This document shows, piece by piece, positions 9,205-17,881 of a stretch of DNA of 64,000 nt. The notes under the pieces are model-generated. The model saw only the letters and a program-made list of their open reading frames with translations. It was not told where the DNA came from and ran no database searches. Position 1 is the first letter of the stretch. Each line of letters begins with the position of its first letter. A program made the position numbers and the translations under genes. Source of the stretch: Clostridia bacterium (GTDB taxonomy: Bacteria; Bacillota; Clostridia; UMGS1883); contig JAFTOF010000008.1 of assembly GCA_017451505.1 (NCBI GenBank), positions 1-64,000 of the forward strand, in the 5' to 3' direction.

Positions 9205-10365
9205 ATGAACACATTTGAGAAAGACAAGCAGTTTGTCGCACCAACATACGGGCGTTTTCCTGTGGAAATTGTCGGCGGAAAAGGTGCTGTTTTAAAAGGT
9301 AGCGACAATAAAGAATATATAGATTTGGGAAGCGGCATTGCGGTAAACACCTTTGGTTTTCGTGATGACGAGTGGGTTAATGCGGTAAAAGCACAGCTTG
9401 ACTCTTTTGCACATACTTCAAATCTTTACTACACCTCTCCATGTGCCGACCTTGCAAAGATGCTTTGCGAAAGGACGGGAATGAAGAATGTTTTCTATTC
9501 AAATTCAGGTGCAGAGGCAAATGAATGTGCTATCAAAGCAGCACGTCGCTACGGCTCACTAAACAAGGGCGAAGATTATTATACAATCATCACTCTTGAA
9601 AAAAGCTTCCACGGCAGAACTCATACAACACTTGCAGCAACAGGTCAGGAAAGCTTTCATAAGGACTTTCTCCCCCTTACCCCCGGTTTTGTTCATACTC
9701 CGCCAAATGATATAGGCTCATTACGAAAAACAGTAAATGAAAACAAGTGCTGTGCAATAATGATGGAAATTGTTCAGGGTGAGGGCGGTGTATGTGCTCT
9801 TGAAAAGGAATTTATTCTTGAAGCCCAGAAGCTTTGCCGTGAAAATGACCTTGTGCTTATAATAGATGAGGTACAGGCAGGAAACGGCAGAACGGGTAAG
9901 CTTTACGCATATATGCACTACGGCATAACTCCAGATGTGGTAACCACCGCAAAAGGACTGGGAGGCGGACTTCCAATCGGTGTAACAATGCTTGGCGAGA
10001 AAGTAAAAGATATTTTTGCACCCGGTCTTAACGGCTCTACCTTTGGCGGAAATCCCGTATGCTGCAGCGGTGCAATCAGTATTCTTTCAAGACTTACGGA
10101 TGAGTTTTTGGAGGAAGTAACAAAAAAAGCCGAAATAATAAGAGAAACCTTAGGCGGAGCCGAAGGAATCGAAGATGTTTCCGGACTTGGACTTATGATA
10201 GGTATCAAAACAACGAAAGAAGCAAAGGAAGTAGTAAACAAGTGCATTGAAAATGGTGTGCTTGTTCTTACCGCAAAGGATAAGGTAAGGCTTCTTCCCC
10301 CTCTTAACATAGATAATAATCTGCTTAGGAAGGCACTTGAAGTAATTAAGGAGGCATGTAAATAA
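9205..10365 (+). CDS. argD: Acetylornithine aminotransferase
   Basis: A PLP-dependent class III aminotransferase that makes N-acetylornithine from the semialdehyde with glutamate. Of standard length at 386 aa, it shows FYSNSGAEANECAIKAAR, the PLP-contacting LIIDEVQAGNGRTG and the Schiff-base Lys in TTAKGLGGGLPIG. AAAGGAG precedes the ATG. The stop and the argF start share one base (TAATG), so argF is translationally coupled. Confidence 0.97.
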   Translation: MNTFEKDKQFVAPTYGRFPVEIVGGKGAVLKGSDNKEYIDLGSGIAVNTFGFRDDEWVNAVKAQLDSFAHTSNLYYTSPCADLAKMLCERTGMKNVFYSNSGAEANECAIKAARRYGSLNKGEDYYTIITLEKSFHGRTHTTLAATGQESFHKDFLPLTPGFVHTPPNDIGSLRKTVNENKCCAIMMEIVQGEGGVCALEKEFILEAQKLCRENDLVLIIDEVQAGNGRTGKLYAYMHYGITPDVVTTAKGLGGGLPIGVTMLGEKVKDIFAPGLNGSTFGGNPVCCSGAISILSRLTDEFLEEVTKKAEIIRETLGGAEGIEDVSGLGLMIGIKTTKEAKEVVNKCIENGVLVLTAKDKVRLLPPLNIDNNLLRKALEVIKEACK

Positions 10366-11267
10366 TGAAGCATTTATTAAAGCTGGGCGATCTTACCAAG
10401 GAAGAGATTGTAGAAATCCTCGACCTTGCAGATAAGCTTAAATATGAAAAAAGAAACGGAATTGAGCATCATTTGCTCAAGGGAAAGACATTAGGAATGA
10501 TTTTCCAGAAGTCCTCCACCAGAACGAGAGTTTCCTTTGAGGTTGGTATGTTCGACCTCGGCGGAAGTGCACTTTTCCTCAGTCCCAGAGATTTGCAGAT
10601 AGGCAGAGGCGAGGTCGTGCAGGATACTGCAAGAGTTCTTTCCAGATTCTTAGACGGTATTATGATTCGTACCTTTGAACAAAAAGAGGTTGAAGATTTT
10701 GCCTCCTATGGTGACATCCCGATTATTAACGGACTTACAGATTACTGCCACCCCTGCCAGGTGCTGGCTGACCTTATGACAATCCGTGAAAAGAAAGGCA
10801 CACTCGAAGGTCTTAAAATGTGCTTCGTAGGCGACGGCAACAACATGGCAAATTCCATTATTGTAGGATGTATCAAAATGGGTATGGAGGTTTCCATAGC
10901 TTGTCCCAAAGGCTATGAGCCTGACAGTGACATCATGAAGTGGGCAAAAGAGACAGGTAAATTCACCTGTACAGAAGACGTAATGGAAGCGGCTAAAAAT
11001 GCTGATGCTCTTTATACTGACGTATGGGCGTCCATGGGTCAGGAAGAAGAATTTAACGAAAGAGCGAAGGTATTCAAGGACTACCAGATTAATTCTGAGG
11101 TTATGAAGGTTGCTAATAAAGGTGCAATGGTGCTTCACTGCTTGCCTGCTCACCGAGGTGAAGAAATCACAGCGGAAATAATTGAACAGCATGCTGATGA
11201 AATTTTTGAAGAAGCCGAAAACAGACTTCATGCACAGAAGGCTGTTATGGTTAAATTAATGGCATAA
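10365..11267 (+). CDS. argF: Ornithine carbamoyltransferase
   Basis: Joins ornithine and carbamoyl phosphate to citrulline. The 300-aa protein has the carbamoyl-phosphate loop KSSTRTRVSFE, the HPCQVLADL motif and the ornithine-loop sequence HCLPAHRGEEI. All expected residues are present. It lies directly upstream of carA and carB, which would supply its carbamoyl phosphate. The AAGGAGG ribosome binding site sits in the end of argD. Confidence 0.97.
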   Translation: MKHLLKLGDLTKEEIVEILDLADKLKYEKRNGIEHHLLKGKTLGMIFQKSSTRTRVSFEVGMFDLGGSALFLSPRDLQIGRGEVVQDTARVLSRFLDGIMIRTFEQKEVEDFASYGDIPIINGLTDYCHPCQVLADLMTIREKKGTLEGLKMCFVGDGNNMANSIIVGCIKMGMEVSIACPKGYEPDSDIMKWAKETGKFTCTEDVMEAAKNADALYTDVWASMGQEEEFNERAKVFKDYQINSEVMKVANKGAMVLHCLPAHRGEEITAEIIEQHADEIFEEAENRLHAQKAVMVKLMA

Positions 11268-11315
11268 TTCGTATTCATATTTTTTATATACTATAATTCA
11301 GAAAGGCATGGTTTT

Positions 11316-12368
11316 ATGAAAGCATATTTGACTTTGGAAAACGGAAAGGTTTTCTGTGGAGAAGCAGTCGGTGCAATATGCGATGAGGTTGGAGAAATAG
11401 TATTTTCCACATCTATGGGCAGTTACATTGAAGCACTTACAGATCCCTGTTATTATGGACAGATTCTTGTCCAGACATATCCGCTTATCGGTAACTACGG
11501 CATGATTCATTCCGATATGGAAAGCAGTAAGATTCACGCAAAGGGTTACATCGTGCGTGAGATTTGCGATACGCCCTCAAACTTCCGCTGCGAGGGACTT
11601 TTGGAAGATTTCCTCAAAGAGCAGGGTGTTATGGGTATTTCAGGCATTGACACACGTGAAATCACAAAAATTATCCGTGAAGAAGGTACTATGACAGCAC
11701 GCATTTCAACTAAAGAGCCTTCAGGGGAAAATCTCCAGATGGTCGATATTAAAGATGCTGTTAAAGAGGTTAGTGCAAAGGAAAAGCACACTGTAGGCGA
11801 TGCAGATGTGAAAATTGCACTCCTCGATCTGGGAACAACCAAGAGTGCCGTTAAAACACTTGCAAATAAGGGTGCACAGGTAACAGTTCTCCCCTATAAT
11901 ACAAAAGCGGACGAGCTTCTTTCCTATGATGCGATTTATCTTTCCGATGGGCCGGGAAATCCCGAAGACTGCAATGAAATCGTAGAAGTAATAAAAGAAA
12001 TATTCGGTAAAAAGCCGATATTTGCAACGGGACTTGGTCATCAGCTTCTTGCTATGGCAAACGGTGCAAAAATCCACAAGCTCCCCTACGGTCACCGCGG
12101 TGCAAACCAGCCCGTTAAGCAGCTTGAAAGTGGCAGAGTTTATATCACTGCACAAAATCACAGCTACGCTGTAGCTAACGACACTCTCCCCTCTTACGCA
12201 TGCGTTACTTATGAAAATCTTAACGACAAGAGCTGTGAGGGTATCGAATACACAGACAAAAATGCTGTTTCAATTCAGTTCCGCCCCATAGCGGGAGATG
12301 GTCCTAACGAAACAGACTTCTTATACAAAAAATTCTTTGAAATGATTGGAGGAAGCAAGAATGCCTAA
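11316..12368 (+). CDS. carA: Carbamoyl-phosphate synthase small subunit, glutaminase triad lost
   Basis: The overall fold is CarA: an N-terminal small-subunit domain (TYPLIGNYG) and a class I amidotransferase domain from about residue 165, 350 aa in total. The nucleophile loop normally written GICLGHQ reads ATGLGHQ, with Gly239 where Cys should be. The motif normally ending FHPEASPGP reads FRPIAGDGP, with Arg323 for His and Ile325 for Glu. All three catalytic residues are therefore replaced, and glutamine hydrolysis should be impossible. The rest, such as GHRGANQPVKQLE, is well conserved, so the protein is probably still a structural partner of CarB. The last 8 bases overlap carB. The subunit name is secure; glutaminase activity is not expected. 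Confidence 0.93.
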   Translation: MKAYLTLENGKVFCGEAVGAICDEVGEIVFSTSMGSYIEALTDPCYYGQILVQTYPLIGNYGMIHSDMESSKIHAKGYIVREICDTPSNFRCEGLLEDFLKEQGVMGISGIDTREITKIIREEGTMTARISTKEPSGENLQMVDIKDAVKEVSAKEKHTVGDADVKIALLDLGTTKSAVKTLANKGAQVTVLPYNTKADELLSYDAIYLSDGPGNPEDCNEIVEVIKEIFGKKPIFATGLGHQLLAMANGAKIHKLPYGHRGANQPVKQLESGRVYITAQNHSYAVANDTLPSYACVTYENLNDKSCEGIEYTDKNAVSIQFRPIAGDGPNETDFLYKKFFEMIGGSKNA

Positions 12369-15300
12369 GAATAAAGACATCAAAAAGGTACTCGTTATCG
12401 GTTCCGGTCCCATTGTAATCGGACAGGCTGCCGAGTTTGACTATGCAGGTGCACAGGCTTGCCGAGTTCTTCGTGATGAGGGCGTAAATATTGTCCTCGT
12501 AAACTCCAATCCTGCTACAATTATGACGGATAAGGCATTGGCTGATGAAATTTACCTTGAGCCGCTTACCTCCGACACGATTAAGAGAATTATTGAAAAG
12601 GAAAGACCCGACAGTCTTCTCGCATCTCTCGGTGGTCAGACAGGTCTTACCATTGCAATGCAGCTTGATAAAGAGGGCTACCTCGATAAAATGGGCGTTA
12701 AGCTTATCGGTACAAATGCCGAGGCTATTGACCGTGCCGAGGACCGTGAGCTTTTCAAGGAAACAATGCTTAAAATCGGACAGGGTTGTATCCCCTCCGA
12801 TATTGCTACAACAGTTGATGAATGTCTTAGTATTGCAGAGAAAATCGGCTACCCCGTAATCGTACGCCCTGCTTTCACCCTTGGCGGTGCAGGCGGCGGT
12901 GTTGCCTACGATGCCGACACTCTTGCCAAAATTGCAAACAACGGTCTTACACTTTCCCCCATTACACAGGTGCTTATTGAAAAGTACATCTACGGCTGGA
13001 AAGAAGTAGAGTTTGAGGTTATGCGTGACCATGCAGGCAATGCAATTACCATCTGCAGTATGGAAAACGTTGACCCCGTTGGTATTCACACAGGTGACAG
13101 TATAGTTGTTGCCCCTGCGGCAACTCTTTCCGATAAAGAATATTCAATGCTCAGAAAGGCGGCTCTTGATATTATCACAGAGCTTAAGATTGAGGGTGGA
13201 TGTAACTGTCAGTTTGCCCTTAATCCCGATAGCTTTGAATATGCGGTAATCGAGGTTAACCCCAGAGTTTCCCGCTCCTCCGCACTTGCAAGTAAGGCTA
13301 CGGGCTACCCTATAGCAAAGGTTACAACAAAGATTGCCCTCGGCTACACACTTGATGAAATCAAAAATGATGTTACAGGCGTAACATATGCTTGCTTTGA
13401 GCCTGCCGTTGACTACATGGTAGTTAAGTTCCCCAAATGGCCCTTTGACAAATTTGTATATGCCGACAGAAAGCTCGGCACACAGATGAAGGCTACAGGC
13501 GAGGTTATGTCTATCGGCAATTCCTTTGAATCGGCACTTATGAAAGCTGTAAGAGGTGCAGAGCTTAAGACGGAAACTCTCCGTCATAAGGAAGTACAAG
13601 CCATTGAAGATATTGAAAAGAAGCTTTACGACCTTGATGACCTCAGAATTTTCACAGTTTACGAAGCACTTGTAAGAGGAATTACAATAGAAAGAATCAA
13701 CGAAATTACAAGAATTGATAAATGGTTCCTTTCCAAGATTAAAAACATTGTAGATTACGAAAAGAGCATTGTGGGCAATCTTACTCCCGAGCTTTACGAA
13801 AAAGGTAAGAAGCTTGGCTTCACCGATAAGATTCTGGAAGAAATCAGCGGTGAAAAGGTTCCCTGCCATAAGAACTGCGTTTACAAAATGGTTGATACCT
13901 GCGGCGGTGAATTTGCGGCAAAAACCCCCTATTTCTACTCCACCTATGACAATGAATGTGAAGCAAGGGCAGTTGCTACAAACAATAAAAAGGTAATTGT
14001 TCTCGGCTCCGGTCCTATCAGAATCGGTCAGGGTATCGAATTTGACTACTCCTCCGTTCACTGTGTATGGGCACTTAAGGAAATGGGCTACGAAGTAATT
14101 ATTATTAATAACAACCCCGAAACCGTTTCTACTGACTTTGATACAGCGGACAGGCTTTATTTCGAGCCGCTTACTCCCGAAGATGTAATGAACGTAATAG
14201 AGGTTGAAAAGCCTGAGGGCGTTGTGGTTGCATTCGGCGGACAGACGGCTATCAAGCTTGTTAAATTCCTTGACGAAAGCGGAATTAAAATCCTCGGCAC
14301 ATCTGCCAAGAGTATTGATATGGCAGAGGACCGTGAGCAGTTTGATGCACTTCTTGAAAAGTTTGGCATCAAGAGGCCTAAGGGACTTACTGTAATGTCT
14401 CGTGATGAAGCACTCGATGCGGCTCAAACCCTTGGTTATCCCGTGCTTCTTCGTCCTTCCTATGTAATCGGTGGTCAGAATATGACAATCGCTTATAAGG
14501 AAGAAGATGTGGAACGCTACATGGACATCATTCTTTCACAGAAGATTGAGAACCCTGTACTTGTTGATAAGTATATGATGGGTAAGGAGCTTGAGGTTGA
14601 CGTAATCAGTGACGGTAAGGACGTTCTTATCCCCGGTATTATGGAACACGTTGAACGTGCAGGCGTACACAGCGGTGACTCTATCGCAGTATATCCTCCC
14701 TTTAACGTAACGGATAAGATGCTTGATAAGATTGTTGACTGTTCAATCAAGCTTGCTCTTTCACTTAAAACGCAGGGACTTATAAATATTCAGTACCTTA
14801 TTTATGATAACGAGCTGTATGTAATTGAGGTTAACCCCAGAGCATCAAGAACAGTTCCCTATATCAGTAAGGTAACGGGTATTCCCATGGTTGACCTTGC
14901 AACACAGGTTATGCAGGGTACTCCCCTCCTTGACCTTGGCTACGGCAGCGGTCTTTACAAAATGCCTCCCTACTATGCAGTTAAGGTTCCCGTGTTCTCA
15001 TTTGAGAAGCTTTCGGGTATTAACTCCATATTAGGACCTGAAATGAAGTCCACAGGTGAGGTTCTCGGTATCGGTAAAACTCTTAACGAAGCACTTTACA
15101 AGGGTCTTATGGCAGCAGGCTTCAATCTTGAAAGCCGCGGCGGAGTATATATCAGCGTTGATTCAAAGGATAAGTACGACCTTATCGAGCTTGCAAAGAA
15201 GCTTTACGATGCAGGTCTTGAAATCTACGCTGATGAAACAAATGCAATTATTATAGATTCTTTGGGTATCCCCGTTGAAACAGTTGAGGGAGAAAAGATT

Positions 15301-16365
15301 TATTCACTTCTTGAAAGCGAAAAGATTGGTTATATCATTCACACCAATTCAGGCAGACCCAAGGAAATTGAAAGGTTTATCAGACTGCACCGCAGAGCAC
15401 TTCAGCTTAGCATTGCATGTCTTACCTCCCTTGATACTGCAAATGCACTTGCAGATATTCTTCTCAGCCGATTCAATCAGTATAATACAGAGCTTACCGA
15501 TATTGCAAAGCTCCGCACTGAAAAGATTAACATTCCCTTTATCAAGATGCAGGGAACGGGCGATGACTATATATTCATCAATAACTTTGACGGAAGCATC
15601 AAATTCCCCGAAGCACTTGCAATTGTATTTTCCGACCGCCGCAGAGGTATCGGTGCAGACGGACTTGTCCTTATCGAAAAATCCGATGTGGCAGATGCCA
15701 AGATGCGTATATTCAACACTGACGGCAGTGAGGGCAAAATGGCCGGTAACGCTATTCGCTGCGTAGGTAAATATCTTTGGGATAACGGCTATGTAACACA
15801 CCGCCATATTCAAATTGAAACTGCAAGCGGTATAAGAAAGCTGACGCTTCATCTCTTTGACCACAAGGTTACAAGCGTGACTGTTCAAATGGGACAGGCA
15901 CAGTTTGCTCCCGCACAGATTCCCGTGGATATGCCCGGTGATAGAGTAATAAACGAAAAGGTTACAATCGGTGGAAAGAAATACGATATTTCATGTGTAT
16001 CTATTGGAAATCCCCACTGCGTTGTTATCTGCGACAATGTATATAACATTGATGTGGAAACAATCGGCCCCAGATTTGAGAATGCACCTATCTTCCCCGA
16101 AAGAATTAACACGGAATTTGTTAAGATTATTGACAAGCGTACTATCAGAATGAGAGTATGGGAACGCGGCAACGGCGAAACACCTGCCTGCGGTACGGGA
16201 GCTGTAGCAGCAGCTATTGCGGCAGTTGAAAACGGCTACTGCGAGAAAGACACCGACATTTCCGTAAGAGTTGAGGGTGGCGAGCTTATCGTACGCTATA
16301 CAGACGAGGGAGTATTCTTAACAGGTGATGCCGAAAAGGTATTTGAGGGTGTTTACGAATACTAA
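12361..16365 (+). CDS. carB: Carbamoyl-phosphate synthase large subunit fused to a DapF-like domain
   Basis: A single frame of 1334 aa. Residues 1 to about 1050 are a full CarB: two ATP-grasp halves with EVNPRVSRSSALASKATG and EVNPRASRTVPYISKVTG, then an MGS-like domain. From residue 1057 (NIPFIKMQGTGDDYIFIN) to the end is a complete diaminopimelate epimerase fold. In that part the pattern N-x-D-G-S-x4-C-G-N reads NTDGSEGKMAGN, so Ala1128 replaces the first catalytic Cys, while the second (PACGTGA, Cys1277) remains. The MGS domain also lacks the usual nucleotide-binding motifs (ADETNAI and HTNSGR in place of forms like ATxGTA and NTxxGR). GGAGG lies 7 bases before the ATG at 12361. No stop separates the parts. 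Epimerase activity is doubtful. Confidence 0.93.
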   Translation: MPKNKDIKKVLVIGSGPIVIGQAAEFDYAGAQACRVLRDEGVNIVLVNSNPATIMTDKALADEIYLEPLTSDTIKRIIEKERPDSLLASLGGQTGLTIAMQLDKEGYLDKMGVKLIGTNAEAIDRAEDRELFKETMLKIGQGCIPSDIATTVDECLSIAEKIGYPVIVRPAFTLGGAGGGVAYDADTLAKIANNGLTLSPITQVLIEKYIYGWKEVEFEVMRDHAGNAITICSMENVDPVGIHTGDSIVVAPAATLSDKEYSMLRKAALDIITELKIEGGCNCQFALNPDSFEYAVIEVNPRVSRSSALASKATGYPIAKVTTKIALGYTLDEIKNDVTGVTYACFEPAVDYMVVKFPKWPFDKFVYADRKLGTQMKATGEVMSIGNSFESALMKAVRGAELKTETLRHKEVQAIEDIEKKLYDLDDLRIFTVYEALVRGITIERINEITRIDKWFLSKIKNIVDYEKSIVGNLTPELYEKGKKLGFTDKILEEISGEKVPCHKNCVYKMVDTCGGEFAAKTPYFYSTYDNECEARAVATNNKKVIVLGSGPIRIGQGIEFDYSSVHCVWALKEMGYEVIIINNNPETVSTDFDTADRLYFEPLTPEDVMNVIEVEKPEGVVVAFGGQTAIKLVKFLDESGIKILGTSAKSIDMAEDREQFDALLEKFGIKRPKGLTVMSRDEALDAAQTLGYPVLLRPSYVIGGQNMTIAYKEEDVERYMDIILSQKIENPVLVDKYMMGKELEVDVISDGKDVLIPGIMEHVERAGVHSGDSIAVYPPFNVTDKMLDKIVDCSIKLALSLKTQGLINIQYLIYDNELYVIEVNPRASRTVPYISKVTGIPMVDLATQVMQGTPLLDLGYGSGLYKMPPYYAVKVPVFSFEKLSGINSILGPEMKSTGEVLGIGKTLNEALYKGLMAAGFNLESRGGVYISVDSKDKYDLIELAKKLYDAGLEIYADETNAIIIDSLGIPVETVEGEKIYSLLESEKIGYIIHTNSGRPKEIERFIRLHRRALQLSIACLTSLDTANALADILLSRFNQYNTELTDIAKLRTEKINIPFIKMQGTGDDYIFINNFDGSIKFPEALAIVFSDRRRGIGADGLVLIEKSDVADAKMRIFNTDGSEGKMAGNAIRCVGKYLWDNGYVTHRHIQIETASGIRKLTLHLFDHKVTSVTVQMGQAQFAPAQIPVDMPGDRVINEKVTIGGKKYDISCVSIGNPHCVVICDNVYNIDVETIGPRFENAPIFPERINTEFVKIIDKRTIRMRVWERGNGETPACGTGAVAAAIAAVENGYCEKDTDISVRVEGGELIVRYTDEGVFLTGDAEKVFEGVYEY

Positions 16366-16370
16366 AACAA

Positions 16371-16413
16371 TGAATATTCGTGCATAAAACATAGACTTAT
16401 GCACGAATATTCA
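16371..16413. other. 17-bp perfect inverted repeat after the carB/dapF fusion
   Basis: TGAATATTCGTGCATAA (16371-16387) and TTATGCACGAATATTCA (16397-16413) are perfect inverse copies around a 9-base loop. AAAAAA rather than T follows on the plus strand, so it is not a normal terminator for the upstream operon. Each arm resembles an arginine box, so it could be an operator dyad or an mRNA 3' stabiliser. Confidence 0.65.
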
Positions 16414-16418
16414 AAAAA

Positions 16419-16471
16419 TTATGAATTTTTATGCAAAAAGGCTTGCATGATTATACATTTGGTGTTATACT
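16419..16471 (+). promoter_or_regulatory. argG promoter with ArgR-like box
   Basis: TTGCAT (16443-16448), 17 bases, TATACT (16466-16471). Just upstream is TTATGAATTTTTATGCAAA (16419-16437), close to the AhrC/ArgR consensus and to the sequence over the argC promoter. It implies a second, arginine-repressible transcription start for argGH. Confidence 0.65.
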
Positions 16472-16513
16472 CTATTCATTGAAAGATTGATATCAAAAAA
16501 GGAGTTAATTATT

Positions 16514-17734
16514 ATGGATAAGAAAGACATAAAAAAAGTAGTTCTCGCCTACAGCGGAGGACTTGACACATCAATTATTATTCCGTGGCTTAAAGAAAAC
16601 TACAACAACTGTGAGGTTATTGCCGTTGCAGGTAACGTAGGACAGAATGACGAGCTTGAAGGTCTTGAGGAAAAGGCTATTAAGACAGGTGCTTCCAAGC
16701 TTTATGTTCTTGACCTTACTGAAGAATATGTAGATGATTACATTATCCCCACAATGAAGGCAGGTGCAATTTACGAGGAATATCTTCTCGGTACAAGCCA
16801 TGCACGTCCCTGTATTGCTAAGGGTCTTGTAGATATTGCAATCAAGGAAAATGCAGATGCTATCTGCCATGGTTGCACAGGTAAGGGTAACGATCAGGTT
16901 CGTTTCGAGCTTGCAATCAAGCATTTTGCTCCCAAAATGCCCATTATCGCTCCCTGGAGAATCTGGGATATTAAATCCCGTGAGGAGGAAATTGAATATG
17001 CAGAAGCACACAATGTTCCCCTTAAGATTAACCGTGAAACAAACTATTCCAAGGATAAGAACCTTTGGCACCTTTCTCACGAGGGTCTTGACCTTGAAGA
17101 TACAGGTAATGAGCCTCAGTACGAAAAGCCTGGCTTCCTTGAAATGGGCGTTTCCCCCATTATGGCTCCCGATGAACCTACATATATCACACTTGATTTC
17201 GAGCAGGGCGTTCCTGTGGCATTCAATGATAAGAAGATGAGTGCAAAGGAAATCATTCTTGCCCTTAACGAAGTTGGCGGAAAGAACGGTATCGGTCTTC
17301 TTGACATCGTTGAAAACCGTCTTGTAGGTATGAAGTGCCGTGGCGTTTATGAAACTCCCGGTGGTGCAATTCTTTACAAGGCACACAGCGTTCTCGAATC
17401 TATCTGCCTTGACAAGATGACACTTCACGAAAAACAGAAGCTTTCTATCACATTTGCAGAGCTTGTTTATAACGGTCAGTGGTTTACACCTCTTCGTGAA
17501 GCTCTCAGTGCATTTGTTGACAAGACTCAGGAAAAGGTTACAGGTAAGGTTCGCCTTAAGCTTTACAAGGGTAATATGATTAATGCAGGCGTATGGAGCG
17601 ATTACAGCCTTTACTCCGAAGAAATCGCAACGTTCGGTGAAAGCGATTACAATCAGAAGGATTCCGAAGGCTTCATCAATCTTTACGGTCTTCCCATTGC
17701 GGTACAGGCAATGGTTGATGCAAAAAACAAATAA
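16514..17734 (+). CDS. argG: Argininosuccinate synthase
   Basis: ATP-dependent condensation of citrulline with aspartate. The 406-aa protein begins with the PP-loop [16 protein letters not shown] and has [13 protein letters not shown] and the ARPCIAK region; all are intact. GGAG is 9 bases before the ATG at 16514. An upstream in-frame start at 16487 would include the ribosome binding site and was rejected. A hairpin with a T-run overlaps the end, so part of the transcript may stop before argH. Confidence 0.97.
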   Translation: MDKKDIKKVVLAYSGGLDTSIIIPWLKENYNNCEVIAVAGNVGQNDELEGLEEKAIKTGASKLYVLDLTEEYVDDYIIPTMKAGAIYEEYLLGTSHARPCIAKGLVDIAIKENADAICHGCTGKGNDQVRFELAIKHFAPKMPIIAPWRIWDIKSREEEIEYAEAHNVPLKINRETNYSKDKNLWHLSHEGLDLEDTGNEPQYEKPGFLEMGVSPIMAPDEPTYITLDFEQGVPVAFNDKKMSAKEIILALNEVGGKNGIGLLDIVENRLVGMKCRGVYETPGGAILYKAHSVLESICLDKMTLHEKQKLSITFAELVYNGQWFTPLREALSAFVDKTQEKVTGKVRLKLYKGNMINAGVWSDYSLYSEEIATFGESDYNQKDSEGFINLYGLPIAVQAMVDAKNK

Positions 17735-17757
17735 TTCTGAAAGAATAATTTGTTTTT
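17726..17757 (+). terminator. Terminator overlapping the argG stop
   Basis: AACAAATAATTCT (17726-17738) pairs with AGAATAATTTGTT (17742-17754) with one mismatch and is followed by TTT. The 5' arm includes the last argG codons. Confidence 0.55.
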
Positions 17758-17833
17758 TGCAAATGCGGAGTTTGAAGTGCGGAATGCGGAATGAAAATTC
17801 TTATCTTTCCACTCTCTCCTTATATAAAAAATA

Positions 17834-17858
17834 AGGCTGGTGACTTTGTCACCAGCCT
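17834..17858. other. Perfect 11-bp hairpin before argH
   Basis: AGGCTGGTGAC/GTCACCAGCCT around loop TTT, ending 23 bases before the argH start. On the plus strand no T-tract follows; on the minus strand it is followed by TATTTTTTATA, so it would act best as a terminator of minus-strand transcription. The bases before it (17760-17800) hold the near repeat GCGGAATGCGGAATG. Confidence 0.6.
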
Positions 17859-17881
17859 AATGATTTAAAGAAGGTGTTTTT

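Noticed and set aside
12304-13089. 261-codon minus-strand frame over the carA/carB junction
   Set aside because: A shadow of carB with Cys/Asn-rich, non-protein-like composition and no start signals.
13144-14427. 427-codon open frame antisense to carB
   Set aside because: It mirrors the codon structure of carB, has no ribosome binding site and no recognisable domain. Long antisense frames are usual in this codon bias.
15480-15540. Separate carB and dapF genes
   Set aside because: There is no stop codon, no ribosome binding site and no start codon at the junction; the frame is continuous.
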